From Paracoccaceae bacterium (GTDB lineage Bacteria > Pseudomonadota > Alphaproteobacteria > Rhodobacterales > Rhodobacteraceae), in assembly GCA_029862205.1 (NCBI GenBank), contig JAOTXT010000013.1, forward strand, positions 1 through 64,000: DNA of 64,000 bases, written 5' to 3'. Positions 19,435 to 28,351 of this stretch are shown piece after piece (position 1 is the first letter of the stretch; every line of letters begins with the position of its first letter). The notes beneath the pieces were generated by a model. It did not search any database. It had not been told where the DNA came from and worked only from the letters and a program-made list of their open reading frames with translations. Both the position numbers and the translations under genes were made by a program.

Positions 19435-19553
19435 CCACGGCCTCCTGCGTCGCGGCTTCCCCCCTGACGATGGCACATCGCGGAACCTCTGTTCAACACG
19501 GGGCGGCAGGAGTAAGGATTTGGAGAATCGGAGGAGCCACCAGGAGACCCCAA

Positions 19554-21089
19554 ATGATCCGTACCGGTGCCGAATACCGCGACTCGCTCAAAGGCACGCG
19601 CGAGGTCTTCATCGATGGCGAGCGGGTCGATGACATCACCACCCATCCCAGTTTCAAGCCCGTGGTCGATATCCGCGCGCGTATCTACGACATGCAGCAC
19701 GATCCGGCGACCGCGGATGTGATGACCGTGAAGGGCGAGGACGGCGACATCAACGCCATCGGCAACGCCCTGCCCCACACGCAGGAGGACTGGTGGGCCA
19801 AGCGCCGCGCCACCGACATGGTTATGGAGGATGTCGGCGGCGTCGTCACCCGGGTGGGCGACGAGACCGTGGGCGAGATGTGGTCGCTCTACGATGGCCA
19901 GGACGTGCTGAGCGAGATCGACCCGCAATGGGCCCAGAACATCGAAAAGCACATCTTCGAGGTTCTGAAGAACGACCCGTTCCATGTCTCGGCAAATACC
20001 GATCCGAAGGGCGACCGCTCGAAGAAGCCCCAGGACCAGGATCCGGACATGCTGCTGCATGTGGTGGGCGAAACGGATACCGGAATCGTAGTGCGTGGCG
20101 CGAAATACGAGACTGCGGCGGCCTATGCCAATCAGGCCTTCACAAAACCCACCATCGCCAATTGGGGCAACGAGGCCTATTCGGACTATGCGGTCGGGTT
20201 CATCTGCGACCTCGACTCGCCCAATATGAAATTCATCTGCCGCACCGGTTTCGCGGGCCGGGCGCCCGTCGAGGACTATCCACTGGCCAACCGGTTCGAC
20301 GAGGTCGACACGCTGGTGGTCTTCGACAATGTGGTGATCCCGTGGGAGAACGTCCTCTTCTACCGCCATACCAAGGCGGCGACGTTCATCCGGGCGACGC
20401 TGCACCGCTATTCCGCCTTCGCCTTCGTGCAGCGCAACTTGAAAGTCGCCGACATGCTGATCGGCGCGGCGCTGCACAACGCCCGCCAAACCGGGCTCGA
20501 CAAGCAGCAGGCGGTGCAGGAGAAGCTGGCCGAGCTGGCGATCTATCGCGAGACGATCAACGCCCACCTGACCGCGGCGATCACCCTGGCCGAGCCCTCG
20601 CCGGCGGGGCTCTTGATGCCGAACCAGTCGATCCTGATGGCGGGGCGCGTGGTCGCCTGCTCGCAGCTCTACGAGGCGATGAACATCGCCCGCGACCTCT
20701 GCGGTGGGCAGATTTGCGTTACCCCCGACTTCGCCGCCTTCGAGGCGCCCGAGACGAAGCCCTGGACCGACAAGTTCTACACGCTGAACGACGAGTGGCA
20801 GGCGGATGACCGGCGCAAGCTTCTGGCCTTCGCCCGGGATCTGATCTCGTCGGACTATGCGGGCCATCGCCTGGCGTTCCAGATGTTCGCGCAGTCGCCC
20901 CGGTTCAATCAGCTCCAGGCGGTCTACCGGAACTTCGATTGGGACGGGCCGCTGGACTTCGTCAAGACGTCCGCCGGCCTCTCGGACCGGGTGCTGGGCG
21001 ACCGGGCTGGGAAGCCGGCGCGCCCCGTGGGCGACGGTGCCGTCACGCGCTGGTTCGAGCGAAACGGAGCCAAACGGGCGGCTGAATGA
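19554..21089 (+). CDS. 4-hydroxyphenylacetate 3-hydroxylase (HpaB)-family flavin-dependent monooxygenase
   Basis: Oxygenase component of a two-component FADH2-dependent monooxygenase, 511 aa. The N-terminus MIRTGAEYRDSLKGTREVFIDGERV is diagnostic, and the acyl-CoA-dehydrogenase-like fold follows (NEAYSDYAVGFICDLDSPN, VFDNVVIPWENVLFYRH, CGGQICVTPDFAAF). The reduced flavin would come from the flavin reductase two genes downstream. GGAG precedes the ATG at 19554. It heads a six-gene operon, and its stop overlaps the Rieske gene. The aromatic or heteroaromatic substrate is unknown. Confidence 0.9.
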   Translation: MIRTGAEYRDSLKGTREVFIDGERVDDITTHPSFKPVVDIRARIYDMQHDPATADVMTVKGEDGDINAIGNALPHTQEDWWAKRRATDMVMEDVGGVVTRVGDETVGEMWSLYDGQDVLSEIDPQWAQNIEKHIFEVLKNDPFHVSANTDPKGDRSKKPQDQDPDMLLHVVGETDTGIVVRGAKYETAAAYANQAFTKPTIANWGNEAYSDYAVGFICDLDSPNMKFICRTGFAGRAPVEDYPLANRFDEVDTLVVFDNVVIPWENVLFYRHTKAATFIRATLHRYSAFAFVQRNLKVADMLIGAALHNARQTGLDKQQAVQEKLAELAIYRETINAHLTAAITLAEPSPAGLLMPNQSILMAGRVVACSQLYEAMNIARDLCGGQICVTPDFAAFEAPETKPWTDKFYTLNDEWQADDRRKLLAFARDLISSDYAGHRLAFQMFAQSPRFNQLQAVYRNFDWDGPLDFVKTSAGLSDRVLGDRAGKPARPVGDGAVTRWFERNGAKRAAE

Positions 21090-22216
21090 ACGATCACGCC
21101 CCAAACGCGGTCACCGAACTCGCGCGCAATGCCGCGCTGCCCTTTGAGCAGGCGCGCGCGATGCCGCCGTCCGTCTACGCTTCGCCTGATTTCCTGACGC
21201 TTGAGCAGGAGCGCATCTTCGCCCGCGAGTGGATTTGTGTAGCCCGGGCCAGCGCGCTGGCGAACCCGGGCGATTATGTGACCTGCGAGATCGCTGGGCA
21301 GCCGGTCGTGGTGCTGCGCGACCGTGACGGTGCGATCCGGGCAATGTCGAATGTCTGCCTGCACCGGATGTCGGTCCTGTTGGAGGGCGCGGGCAACGTC
21401 CGCACCATCACCTGCCCTTACCACGCCTGGACCTATAACCTGGACGGCACCCTGCGCGGCGCGCCCGAGATGGCCAGGAATGCCAGCTTTGATCGCAAGG
21501 AGTACTGTCTTCCGCAGATCCGCTCGGAGGAATGGCTCGGTTGGGTCTACGTGACACTGAACGACCAGGTGCGGCCCGTCGCGAAGCGGCTGGCGCCGCT
21601 CAAGAAACTGATCCGGCGCTTCCGCATGGACCGGTACGCTGAGATCTTCCGAGAGACCCATGTCTGGGACACGAACTGGAAGGTTCTGGCCGAGAACTAC
21701 ATGGAGAGCTACCATCTGCCGGTTTGCCACAAGGCGACCGTCGGCCCATATACCGGCCTCGACGGGGTGGATTGCCCGCCAGGCGATTCCGCTTTCAACA
21801 TCCATTGGTTCCCGAAGACCGAAGGCCTCGCGATCGGCACGGCGCACGCCAAGAACCGGCGCTTGAAAGGGCCCGAGCGCACCACCTCGGCGCTGATTTC
21901 GATTTATCCCAGCCACCTGATCACTCTGACCCCAGGCTATTTCTGGTATCTGTCGCTCCAGCCCCTGGCCCCTGGCCGGGTCCACATGGTCTATGGCGGC
22001 GGCTTCGCGCCTGAATGGATGGCCGATCCAAAAATTGGCGAACATAACCAGGCCCTGCGTTCGCTGCTTCGCAAGGTCAACGTCGAGGACCGCAATTGCA
22101 CCGAGGCGGTCTATCGGGGTCTCTCGGCCGGCCTCGCACGCCCCGGCCATCTCTCGCATTTGGAGCGGCCGATCTACGACTTCGCGCGATACATTTCCGC
22201 GCAGGTGGGATCGTAG
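21086..22216 (+). CDS. Rieske non-heme iron oxygenase alpha subunit
   Basis: 376 aa. The [2Fe-2S] Rieske ligands are C91-L-H93 and C110-P-Y-H113. The mononuclear iron site lies in ENYMESYHLPVCH, with H210 and H215. Such enzymes hydroxylate aromatic rings or oxidatively demethylate amines. No dedicated ferredoxin, reductase or beta subunit is encoded nearby, so a generic electron donor is needed. The ATG overlaps the HpaB-family stop, and the stop TAG shares its G with the next gene's GTG. Confidence 0.92.
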   Translation: MNDHAPNAVTELARNAALPFEQARAMPPSVYASPDFLTLEQERIFAREWICVARASALANPGDYVTCEIAGQPVVVLRDRDGAIRAMSNVCLHRMSVLLEGAGNVRTITCPYHAWTYNLDGTLRGAPEMARNASFDRKEYCLPQIRSEEWLGWVYVTLNDQVRPVAKRLAPLKKLIRRFRMDRYAEIFRETHVWDTNWKVLAENYMESYHLPVCHKATVGPYTGLDGVDCPPGDSAFNIHWFPKTEGLAIGTAHAKNRRLKGPERTTSALISIYPSHLITLTPGYFWYLSLQPLAPGRVHMVYGGGFAPEWMADPKIGEHNQALRSLLRKVNVEDRNCTEAVYRGLSAGLARPGHLSHLERPIYDFARYISAQVGS

Positions 22217-23391
22217 TGGTCAGGAACGGGTCCGACCTGCGCGGCCAGTTCCTGGCGGGCATGAGCCAGGCTGCGGCCACCGTCAACGTCGTGACCACCG
22301 ATGGGCCCGGCGGGCGCGCCGGTGTCACCGTTTCGGCCATGTCGTCGGTCTCGGCGGATACCGACCGCCCAACGCTTTTGACGTGCGTTCACCATTTGGC
22401 CCCGGCGGCGGCGGCAATCCTGAAGAACGAGGTGTTCTGCGTGAACGTGCTGCGCGATGACCAGTCCTATATCTCGGACACTTTCGCCGGGCGTTTCAGC
22501 GACCAGGTGGCCGACAAATTCGACTGCGCGGCCTGGACCACCCAGACCACGGGCGCGCCTCGGGTGGTCGACCCGCTGGTCGCCTTCGATTGCCGGATGG
22601 TGGCCGAGCACCGAGTCGGCACCCACCATGTCTTCTTCGGCCAGGTCGAGGATATCTTCATGGCCCCCAGCGGCTCGCCTCTGATCTATGCCAAACGGGC
22701 CTATGGAGCGACGATGCGGATCGACCCCGCGGGCTCGATCGGCGCCGGTGCCGCGGCGGAAGGCAAGCGGCTTTCGGTCGGTTGTTTCCGCACGTTCGGG
22801 CCGTTCCTGTTGCCCCGCCTCATCGCCGCGCTGAAGGCGCAGGGCCGACAGTTGGAGCTTAGCCTGGTCGAGGGTGATCATCGGCGGGTGCAGGAAAGCC
22901 TGCTGGCCGGCGAGACCGAAATCGGTTTACTTTACGATCTCGACCTTCCGGAGGAATTGCAGCGCGAGACGCTGACCGAGCTGCCGCCTTACGTGCTGTT
23001 CGCCGAGGACCACGCGCTGGCCGCAGAGGAAGAGCTGGCGCCACAGGACTTGGCAGATCATCCGATGGTGCTGCTCAACGCGCCGCCAAGCCGTGACTAC
23101 TTCCTGACGATCCTGGCGCAGGCAGGCGTCGAACCGCAGGTGGCATTCGAGAGCGGCAATTTCGAGATGGTGCGCGGCATGGTGGGGCATGGGCTCGGCT
23201 ACACGCTGCTCGCCACCCGGCCCGCCGCAGATGTCACCTATGATGGCAAGCCGCTGGTCGCCCGGCCCCTGACGATAGGAACCGGGCCCAGCCGGGTCGT
23301 GCTCGCCTACCGCCGGGGCGCCCGGCTGTCTAAACCCGCCGAGGAGTTCGCCTGGCTCTGCCGCGAGGTTTTCGGCGCCGATCTTGACTGA
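22216..23391 (+). CDS. Flavin reductase fused to a LysR-type substrate-binding domain
   Basis: A protein of 391 aa with two parts. Residues 1 to about 170 are an HpaC/RutF-type flavin reductase domain (FLAGMSQAAATVNVVTTDG, GVTVSAMSSVSADTDRP, FCVNVLRDDQ, GSPLIYAKRAYG). From about residue 180 it is a LysR effector-binding domain without any helix-turn-helix (LSVGCFRTFGPFLLPRLIAAL, AGETEIGLLYDLDLPEE, MVRGMVGHGLGYTLL). A GTG start at 22216 with AGGTGGGA upstream overlaps the Rieske stop. The enzyme should supply FADH2 or FMNH2 to the HpaB-like oxygenase. The sensor domain may gate it by substrate, as a MarR-like domain does in Acinetobacter HPA hydroxylase reductase. That gating is inference. Confidence 0.9.
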   Translation: MVRNGSDLRGQFLAGMSQAAATVNVVTTDGPGGRAGVTVSAMSSVSADTDRPTLLTCVHHLAPAAAAILKNEVFCVNVLRDDQSYISDTFAGRFSDQVADKFDCAAWTTQTTGAPRVVDPLVAFDCRMVAEHRVGTHHVFFGQVEDIFMAPSGSPLIYAKRAYGATMRIDPAGSIGAGAAAEGKRLSVGCFRTFGPFLLPRLIAALKAQGRQLELSLVEGDHRRVQESLLAGETEIGLLYDLDLPEELQRETLTELPPYVLFAEDHALAAEEELAPQDLADHPMVLLNAPPSRDYFLTILAQAGVEPQVAFESGNFEMVRGMVGHGLGYTLLATRPAADVTYDGKPLVARPLTIGTGPSRVVLAYRRGARLSKPAEEFAWLCREVFGADLD

Positions 23392-23402
23392 GAGGAAAAC
23401 GC

Positions 23403-23816
23403 ATGGCCCACAAACGCATTCGCCCGTTCAACACTCGCGACACCTATCCCGAGCAGAAGCTCTCGAACGATCTCGCCCAAGCGGTGGTGGCGCGGGGGAC
23501 GATGGTTTTCCTGCGCGGTCAGGTTGGCCAGAACCTGGACACGGCCGAGAGTGTCGGCGGCCACGACCCGGTGGCCCAGACCCATCAGACGATGCAGAAC
23601 ATCAAGATGCTGCTGGAAGAATGCGGCAGTCAGATGGATCACATCTGCCGGATCGTGGTCTATTTGACAGATGTCCGCTACCGTGACGCGGTCTACCAGA
23701 CCATGGGCGAATACATGAAAGGCGTTCATGCGGTCTCGACCGGAATCGTGGTCCCTGCGCTGGCGCGGCCAGAATGGGTCGTGGAGGTTGAGGCGACCGC
23801 TGTGATCCCGGACTGA
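23403..23816 (+). CDS. RidA/YjgF family protein in the oxygenase operon
   Basis: 137 aa, ATG at 23403 preceded by GAGAGGAAA. The RidA fold is seen from FLRGQVGQNLDTAESVGGHDPVAQTHQTMQNIKMLLEECGSQMDHICRIVVYLTD, but the usual C-terminal RP-S catalytic arginine region is replaced by VVPALARPEWVVEVEA. It may hydrolyse an imine or enamine formed by the upstream oxygenases, as RutC is proposed to do for aminoacrylate species. That role is inferred from context. Confidence 0.88.
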   Translation: MAHKRIRPFNTRDTYPEQKLSNDLAQAVVARGTMVFLRGQVGQNLDTAESVGGHDPVAQTHQTMQNIKMLLEECGSQMDHICRIVVYLTDVRYRDAVYQTMGEYMKGVHAVSTGIVVPALARPEWVVEVEATAVIPD

Positions 23817-23831
23817 GTGCACGGCGATATA

Positions 23832-23894
23832 GTAGGGTGCGCATTCATGCGCACCATGGGACGAAGCAACGGTGCGCATGAATGCGCACCCTAC
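23832..23894. repeat. Long perfect inverted repeat (REP-like palindrome)
   Basis: Two identical 24-nt arms, 23832-23855 and 23871-23894, surround a 15-nt spacer. Each arm is itself palindromic around GGTGCGCAT-ATGCGCACC. The same core recurs at 53864-53934, so this is a dispersed element and not a gene-specific signal. It lies between the ridA stop and the PhyH start, and its right edge is only about 10 nt from the next ribosome binding site. Confidence 0.85.
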
Positions 23895-23907
23895 GCGGGA
23901 GAGAGAC

Positions 23908-24774
23908 ATGCCGGTCCTGAGCCAAGACCAGATCGACCAATTCTGGCGCGACGGGGTGCTGACGATCGAGAATGCCGTTACGCCCGAGCAGTTGGCGGCA
24001 CTGCGGCGCGACTTCGACGGATGGGTCGAGCAGAGCAAGGCCCATGACGCGCCCTACGGCGAGGCGATCGACGGGCGCCCCCGCTTCGACATCCAGCCCG
24101 GCCATTGCGCCGAGGCCCCGGCGCTCAGGCGGGTCCAAGCACCGACTGAAGTCAGCCGAGCGTATTACGAGGCCATGGCCGACAGCCGCATGGCCGACAT
24201 GGTAGCCGACCTGATCGGCCCGGACGTGAAACTGCACCACACCAAGATCAATTCGAAACTGCCAGGCAGTGCCACGGAAGTGAAATGGCACCAGGATTTC
24301 CCGTTCACGCCCCACAGCAATTCGGACGTGATTACCGCGCTATTGATGATCGACGAGGTGACGCCCGAGAACGGACCCTTGGAGGTTGAGCCGGGATCGC
24401 ACAAGGGGCCGCTCCATTCGCTTTGGCACGGGGGCGTTTTCACCGGTGCGGTGAATGGCGAGCTCGAGCAGCAGATGAAGGCACAAGCGGTCAGTTGCTA
24501 CGGCCCCGCCGGGTCGGTCTGCCTGATGCATACCAAGGTCGCGCACGGCTCGGCGCCGAATCTCTCGGATGGGCCGCGCACGCTCTTCATCTGCGTCTAC
24601 TCGGCGGGTGATGCCATGCCCTGCACGCCGAACCCGGTACCGACAACGCATCAGGGCCTTTTCGTGCGCGGGTCCGACCCGCGCCGAGTACGCGGCGAGG
24701 CCTACGAGGTCGAGACGCCGCAATTCCCAAAGACCTCGTTCTTCGCTCAGCAATCGGCCGAGGAGCGCGCCTGA
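23908..24774 (+). CDS. Phytanoyl-CoA dioxygenase (PhyH) family protein
   Basis: Fe(II)/2-oxoglutarate dioxygenase fold, 288 aa. The iron triad is likely H128 and D130 (WHQDFPF) and H213 (KVAHGSAP), with the 2OG-binding arginine in the following SDGPRTLF. The ATG at 23908 was preferred over an upstream in-frame ATG because GGGAGAGAG precedes it and the upstream one falls inside the repeat. Its substrate is unknown; fifth gene of the oxygenase operon. Confidence 0.9.
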   Translation: MPVLSQDQIDQFWRDGVLTIENAVTPEQLAALRRDFDGWVEQSKAHDAPYGEAIDGRPRFDIQPGHCAEAPALRRVQAPTEVSRAYYEAMADSRMADMVADLIGPDVKLHHTKINSKLPGSATEVKWHQDFPFTPHSNSDVITALLMIDEVTPENGPLEVEPGSHKGPLHSLWHGGVFTGAVNGELEQQMKAQAVSCYGPAGSVCLMHTKVAHGSAPNLSDGPRTLFICVYSAGDAMPCTPNPVPTTHQGLFVRGSDPRRVRGEAYEVETPQFPKTSFFAQQSAEERA

Positions 24775-25448
24775 TGACATTTTCGATTGTTGCGCGGTGT
24801 GCCGAGACAGGGATGTTCGGTGTCGCGGTTTCCTCGTCGTCGCCTGCGGTTGCCGCGCGCTGCGCCCATGCGCGGGCGGGAGTTGGCGCGGTTGCCAGTC
24901 AGAACATCACCGACCCGGGCTTGGGCGCTCGCGGGCTCGACCTAATGGAATTGGGGGCCCGCGCATCGGAGGCCATCACGGTGCTCCGCGAAACGGCCCC
25001 GCATATCGACTATCGCCAGCTGACCGCAGTCGACGCTTCGGGCCAGACCGGATTTTTCCATGGCGCCCGGGTGCTGGGAACCCACGCTCATTCGGAAGTC
25101 CACGGGGCCGTCGCCGCGGGTAACATCCTCAGCAACCACATCGTGCCCGAGGCGATGACCGCTGCCTTCGAGGCGACCTCCGGCCATCTTGGCGACCGGC
25201 TGATCGCGGCGATGCGCGCGGCTATCGCGGCGGGCGGTGAAGAGGGGCCGGTCCATTCGGCTGGGATGAAGATCGTCGACCAGGTGCCCTGGCCGGTCGC
25301 TGACCTGCGGGTTGATTGGATCGAGGACGACCCGATCGAGGAGCTGGCGCAGCTTTGGGATCTCTACAAGCCCCAGCTCAAGGACTATGTGACCCGCGCG
25401 CTGGACCCGGAGGCCGCCCCTAGCTATGGCGTGCCGGGGGACGAGTGA
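24774..25448 (+). CDS. DUF1028 family protein (Ntn-hydrolase-like)
   Basis: 224 aa. Starts TFSIVARCAETGMFGVAVSSSSPAVAARCAHARAGVGAVASQN, the DUF1028 signature, with LGARGLDLMELGARASEAI and the GVPGDE C-terminus. The fold is related to Ntn hydrolases and its substrate is uncharacterised. The ATG overlaps the PhyH stop (TGATG), and the stop abuts the opposing glycerate kinase stop. It closes the oxygenase operon, suggesting a hydrolytic step. Confidence 0.9.
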   Translation: MTFSIVARCAETGMFGVAVSSSSPAVAARCAHARAGVGAVASQNITDPGLGARGLDLMELGARASEAITVLRETAPHIDYRQLTAVDASGQTGFFHGARVLGTHAHSEVHGAVAAGNILSNHIVPEAMTAAFEATSGHLGDRLIAAMRAAIAAGGEEGPVHSAGMKIVDQVPWPVADLRVDWIEDDPIEELAQLWDLYKPQLKDYVTRALDPEAAPSYGVPGDE

Positions 25449-26720
25449 TCAGAGTATCAACAACGCCCTGAAATCGTTGACGTTTGTGAGCGTGGGGCCG
25501 GTGATAACCTGATCATCCAAGGCCGCGAAGAAGCCGTGGCCGTTGTTGTTTGCCAGTTCCGCGACGGGGTCCAGCCCCGCCGCGTGGGCGCGCGGCAGCG
25601 TATCAGGATCGCAGATGGCGCCCGCCACCTCCTCGGCTCCATCTATTCCGTCCGTGTCGCAGGCGATGGCATGGACCGGCGCGCCGTCCAGCGCGATGGC
25701 AAGCGACAAAAGAAACTCCACATTGCGTCCGCCCCGGCCGGTGCCCTTTAGCGTGACCGTGGTCTCGCCGCCCGAAAGCAGAACGCAGGGACGTCCGGCT
25801 GGCTGACCATGGGTCAGCACCTGCCGGGCGATGCCCGCCATCACGATGCCGGCCTCGCGCGCCTCCCCCTCCAGGCTGTCGCCCAGGATAAGGGGCGTCA
25901 CCCCGGCCTCGCGGGCGATCTGAGCCGCGGCTTCCAACGAGATCTGGGGCGCGGCGATGATCCGGTTCTCGACATCGGTCAGGCGCGGATCATCCGGCGA
26001 GGGACAGCCCTCGCTGGATGCAAGATGGGCGAGGACAGATTCCGGCACCTCGATCTGGTAACGCTCGAGGACGGCCAGCGCATCCGCCGGGCTGGAATGT
26101 TCGCCGACAGTGGGGCCGGACGCGATCACCGCCGGGTCGTCGCCCGGCACGTCCGAGATCAAGAGCCCCACCACCCGCGCCGGATGGGCCGCCGCCGCAA
26201 GCCGCCCCCCCTTGATTGCCGAGAGGTGCTTGCGGACCACATTCATCTGGCCAATATCCGCGCCCGAGGCCAGCAGCGCCTTGTTGACCGCCTGTTTCTC
26301 GGCCAGCGTGATCGCGCCCGCCGGCAGGGTCATCAGCGCCGAGCCGCCGCCTGAGATCAGCGCGATCACCAGGTCGTCCTCGGTGAGACCGCCGAGCAGT
26401 TCCAGGATGCGCCGGGCGGCGTCCGCCCCCACCTGGTCCGGCACCGGATGGGCCGCCTCGACGATCTCTATCTGCTCGCAGGGGCAGGCGTGGCCATAGC
26501 GGGTGATCACAAGCCCTGTGAGCGGTCCCGACCAAGACCTGGCCCAGGCTGTCTCCAGCGCCTCGGCCATCCGCGCCGAGGCCTTGCCGGCACCCACCAC
26601 GATCGTCCGGCCATTGGGCCGTTCGGGCAGGAACTTGTGCAGCATCGCCATCGGGTCCGCGGCCGCGACGGCGGCGTCGAACATGGCGCGCAGCAGGGTC
26701 GGAGGGTCGGGCGCGGTCAT
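25449..26720 (-). CDS. Glycerate 2-kinase (MOFRL/DUF4147 family)
   Basis: 423 aa. Contains the GckA/TtuD features VVGAGKASARMAEALE, the glycine-rich ALISGGGSALM loop, KALLASGADIGQMNVVRKHLSAIKGGRLA and the C-terminal MOFRL domain (ACDTDGIDG, NNNGHGFFAAL). It phosphorylates glycerate in hydroxypyruvate/tartrate routes or photorespiration-like salvage. It converges on the oxygenase operon with a shared 3-bp TGATCA junction and overlaps the DMT exporter stop. It may process C3 fragments from the neighbouring sugar-acid or oxygenase pathways. Confidence 0.93.
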   Translation of the reverse strand: MTAPDPPTLLRAMFDAAVAAADPMAMLHKFLPERPNGRTIVVGAGKASARMAEALETAWARSWSGPLTGLVITRYGHACPCEQIEIVEAAHPVPDQVGADAARRILELLGGLTEDDLVIALISGGGSALMTLPAGAITLAEKQAVNKALLASGADIGQMNVVRKHLSAIKGGRLAAAAHPARVVGLLISDVPGDDPAVIASGPTVGEHSSPADALAVLERYQIEVPESVLAHLASSEGCPSPDDPRLTDVENRIIAAPQISLEAAAQIAREAGVTPLILGDSLEGEAREAGIVMAGIARQVLTHGQPAGRPCVLLSGGETTVTLKGTGRGGRNVEFLLSLAIALDGAPVHAIACDTDGIDGAEEVAGAICDPDTLPRAHAAGLDPVAELANNNGHGFFAALDDQVITGPTLTNVNDFRALLIL

Positions 26721-27727
26721 GCCCCCTTATCAGCACGTCCGCCTTCCGGTGTCCACGGATCCTCGCCACGGGGATGGACCTGCGGCCGGGGTGGCCGGCC
26801 CTCGCGCCGGGCGACGAAGACGCCGGCGGCACAGATCAGAACCATGCCGATAAGCGTCATCGGGGCGGGCAGCGTGTCCCAAAACACAAAGTCATAGACG
26901 GGCATGATCGCCAGGTAGACGTATTCGAACGGGGCGATCCGGCTGGCGTCATCGGTCTGATAGGCCCGCACGCTGCAAAGGACGCCGAAAAGATGGGTGC
27001 CCGCCGTGAACAGGATCAGCGAGGCGGCCAGCGCGCCCAGGCTCCACCAGTTGGTCATCAGGAAGGGCCACTCGGCCTTGGCTTCGGCGCTGGGCGGCAC
27101 CAGCTCGATCAAGACCATCGCCACCAAGCCGACCCCGGCGTAGAGCAGATTATGGGCGGTCGACAGGGCAAAATTCGCCTCGTCCTGGCAGCGCCAGCGG
27201 GTGATCACGATCCCGACCGCATAGCAGAAGGCTGACAGAACCGGCAGCAACGCCACCGGCTGCCAACCCTCAACGCCTGGTCGGATAATGCACAAGACGC
27301 CCGCAAAGCCTACGATCACCGCGAGGATGCGGCGTGGGCCTATCGGCTCGCCCAGAACCAGCGCGGCAAGGATCGTGATGATCAGTGGCCCGGTGAAAAA
27401 AGCCGCCGCCGCCTGGGCAAGTGGCAAAAGCGGCAATGAGGCATAGAAGAAAAGATACGCCCCGGTCATGAAGACCGCGCGCACCATCGGCCAGAACCAG
27501 GATTTCGGCGCCAATCTCGGCAGAGTACCCATCAGGGCTGCGATCATCACCATCAGCCAGAGCACCAAGAGCGAGCGGATGAACTGGAGCTGCCAAAGCG
27601 AGACTTGCTCGGCCAAGAGCTTCACGACCACGTCCTGGGTCGAGAAGGCGGTCATGGCCAGCATGACCAGGCCGACCGACCCGACCCTGGGCCGGGCGCG
27701 CGTCAAGACTGCGCGTGCCTCGGTCAT
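26717..27727 (-). CDS. DMT superfamily (EamA) transporter
   Basis: 336 aa with about ten hydrophobic segments and two EamA repeats. Key parts are STQDVVVKLLAEQVSLWQLQFIRSLLVL at the N-terminus and PFEYVYLAIMPVYDFVFW near the end. The MTEARAV start (27727) gives the expected N-terminus; the frame extends upstream but loses similarity. It overlaps the glycerate kinase start by 4 nt. Drug/metabolite exporters move amino acids, purines or drugs, so substrate unknown. Confidence 0.9.
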   Translation of the reverse strand: MTEARAVLTRARPRVGSVGLVMLAMTAFSTQDVVVKLLAEQVSLWQLQFIRSLLVLWLMVMIAALMGTLPRLAPKSWFWPMVRAVFMTGAYLFFYASLPLLPLAQAAAAFFTGPLIITILAALVLGEPIGPRRILAVIVGFAGVLCIIRPGVEGWQPVALLPVLSAFCYAVGIVITRWRCQDEANFALSTAHNLLYAGVGLVAMVLIELVPPSAEAKAEWPFLMTNWWSLGALAASLILFTAGTHLFGVLCSVRAYQTDDASRIAPFEYVYLAIMPVYDFVFWDTLPAPMTLIGMVLICAAGVFVARREGRPPRPQVHPRGEDPWTPEGGRADKGA

Positions 27728-27903
27728 CGTGCCACCATTCCTAGGAGCCTGACGGCGCCCCGGATATGCTGGGCACCTCGCGGGCTTCGGTTCAGACTTG
27801 TGCAGGTCATGCGGCTGCGTCAATTCTGCCAGCGGCAAATCGTGTCGCCGCCGGAACAATCTGGCGGGAACAAGCTGACGAACACTGAACGAGAGAGGAA
27901 CAG

Positions 27904-28281
27904 ATGGATCAGGAACGCTTCGAGACCGGGCTGGACAAGCGGCGGGCAACGCTTGGCGCGGAATACGTCGACAAGACGCTCGCGGGTGCCGACGAGTTCA
28001 GCCGCCCGTTCCAGGAGATGATGACCGAATGGTGCTGGGGCTTCGGCTGGGGTGACGAGGTGATCGAGCCGAAGACGCGCTCGATGATGAACCTGACCAT
28101 GATCGCTGCACTCGGCCGGATGCATGAATGGGAGCTGCATTTCAACGGTGCGATCAACAACGGCGTCTCGAAGGAGGAGCTGCGCGCTGTGATCCACGTG
28201 ATCGCGATTTATGCGGGCGTTCCAGCGGGCGTGGAATGCTTCCGCATCGCCAAGAAGGTCTTCGCAGAAAGAGGAATGTGA
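27904..28281 (+). CDS. 4-carboxymuconolactone decarboxylase family protein
   Basis: 125 aa in the PcaC/AhpD-like fold, with EWCWGFGW, RTRSMMNLTMIAALGRMHEWELHFNGAINNG and VIHVIAIYAGVPAG, closer to PcaC than to AhpD. GAGAGGAA precedes the ATG. It is alone between the DMT exporter and the cyclase gene and could act on a ring-opened lactone made by the neighbouring oxygenases, but no other beta-ketoadipate genes are near. Confidence 0.9.
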   Translation: MDQERFETGLDKRRATLGAEYVDKTLAGADEFSRPFQEMMTEWCWGFGWGDEVIEPKTRSMMNLTMIAALGRMHEWELHFNGAINNGVSKEELRAVIHVIAIYAGVPAGVECFRIAKKVFAERGM

Positions 28282-28351
28282 CGGGGCGCGGGACGTGATG
28301 GCGTGGCCCGCCATCGCGCGTTAGGCTGATCCCGATCAGGGGGATTTCATC

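Noticed and set aside
23832-23894. CRISPR array or IS terminal repeats
   Set aside because: Only one inverted pair with a 15-nt spacer, no repeat-spacer series and no transposase gene nearby.
28297-28315. GATGGCG/CGCCATC hairpin as a terminator after the decarboxylase-like gene
   Set aside because: The stem is real, but it has no T-run and overlaps likely promoter sequence of the cyclase gene, so its role cannot be supported.
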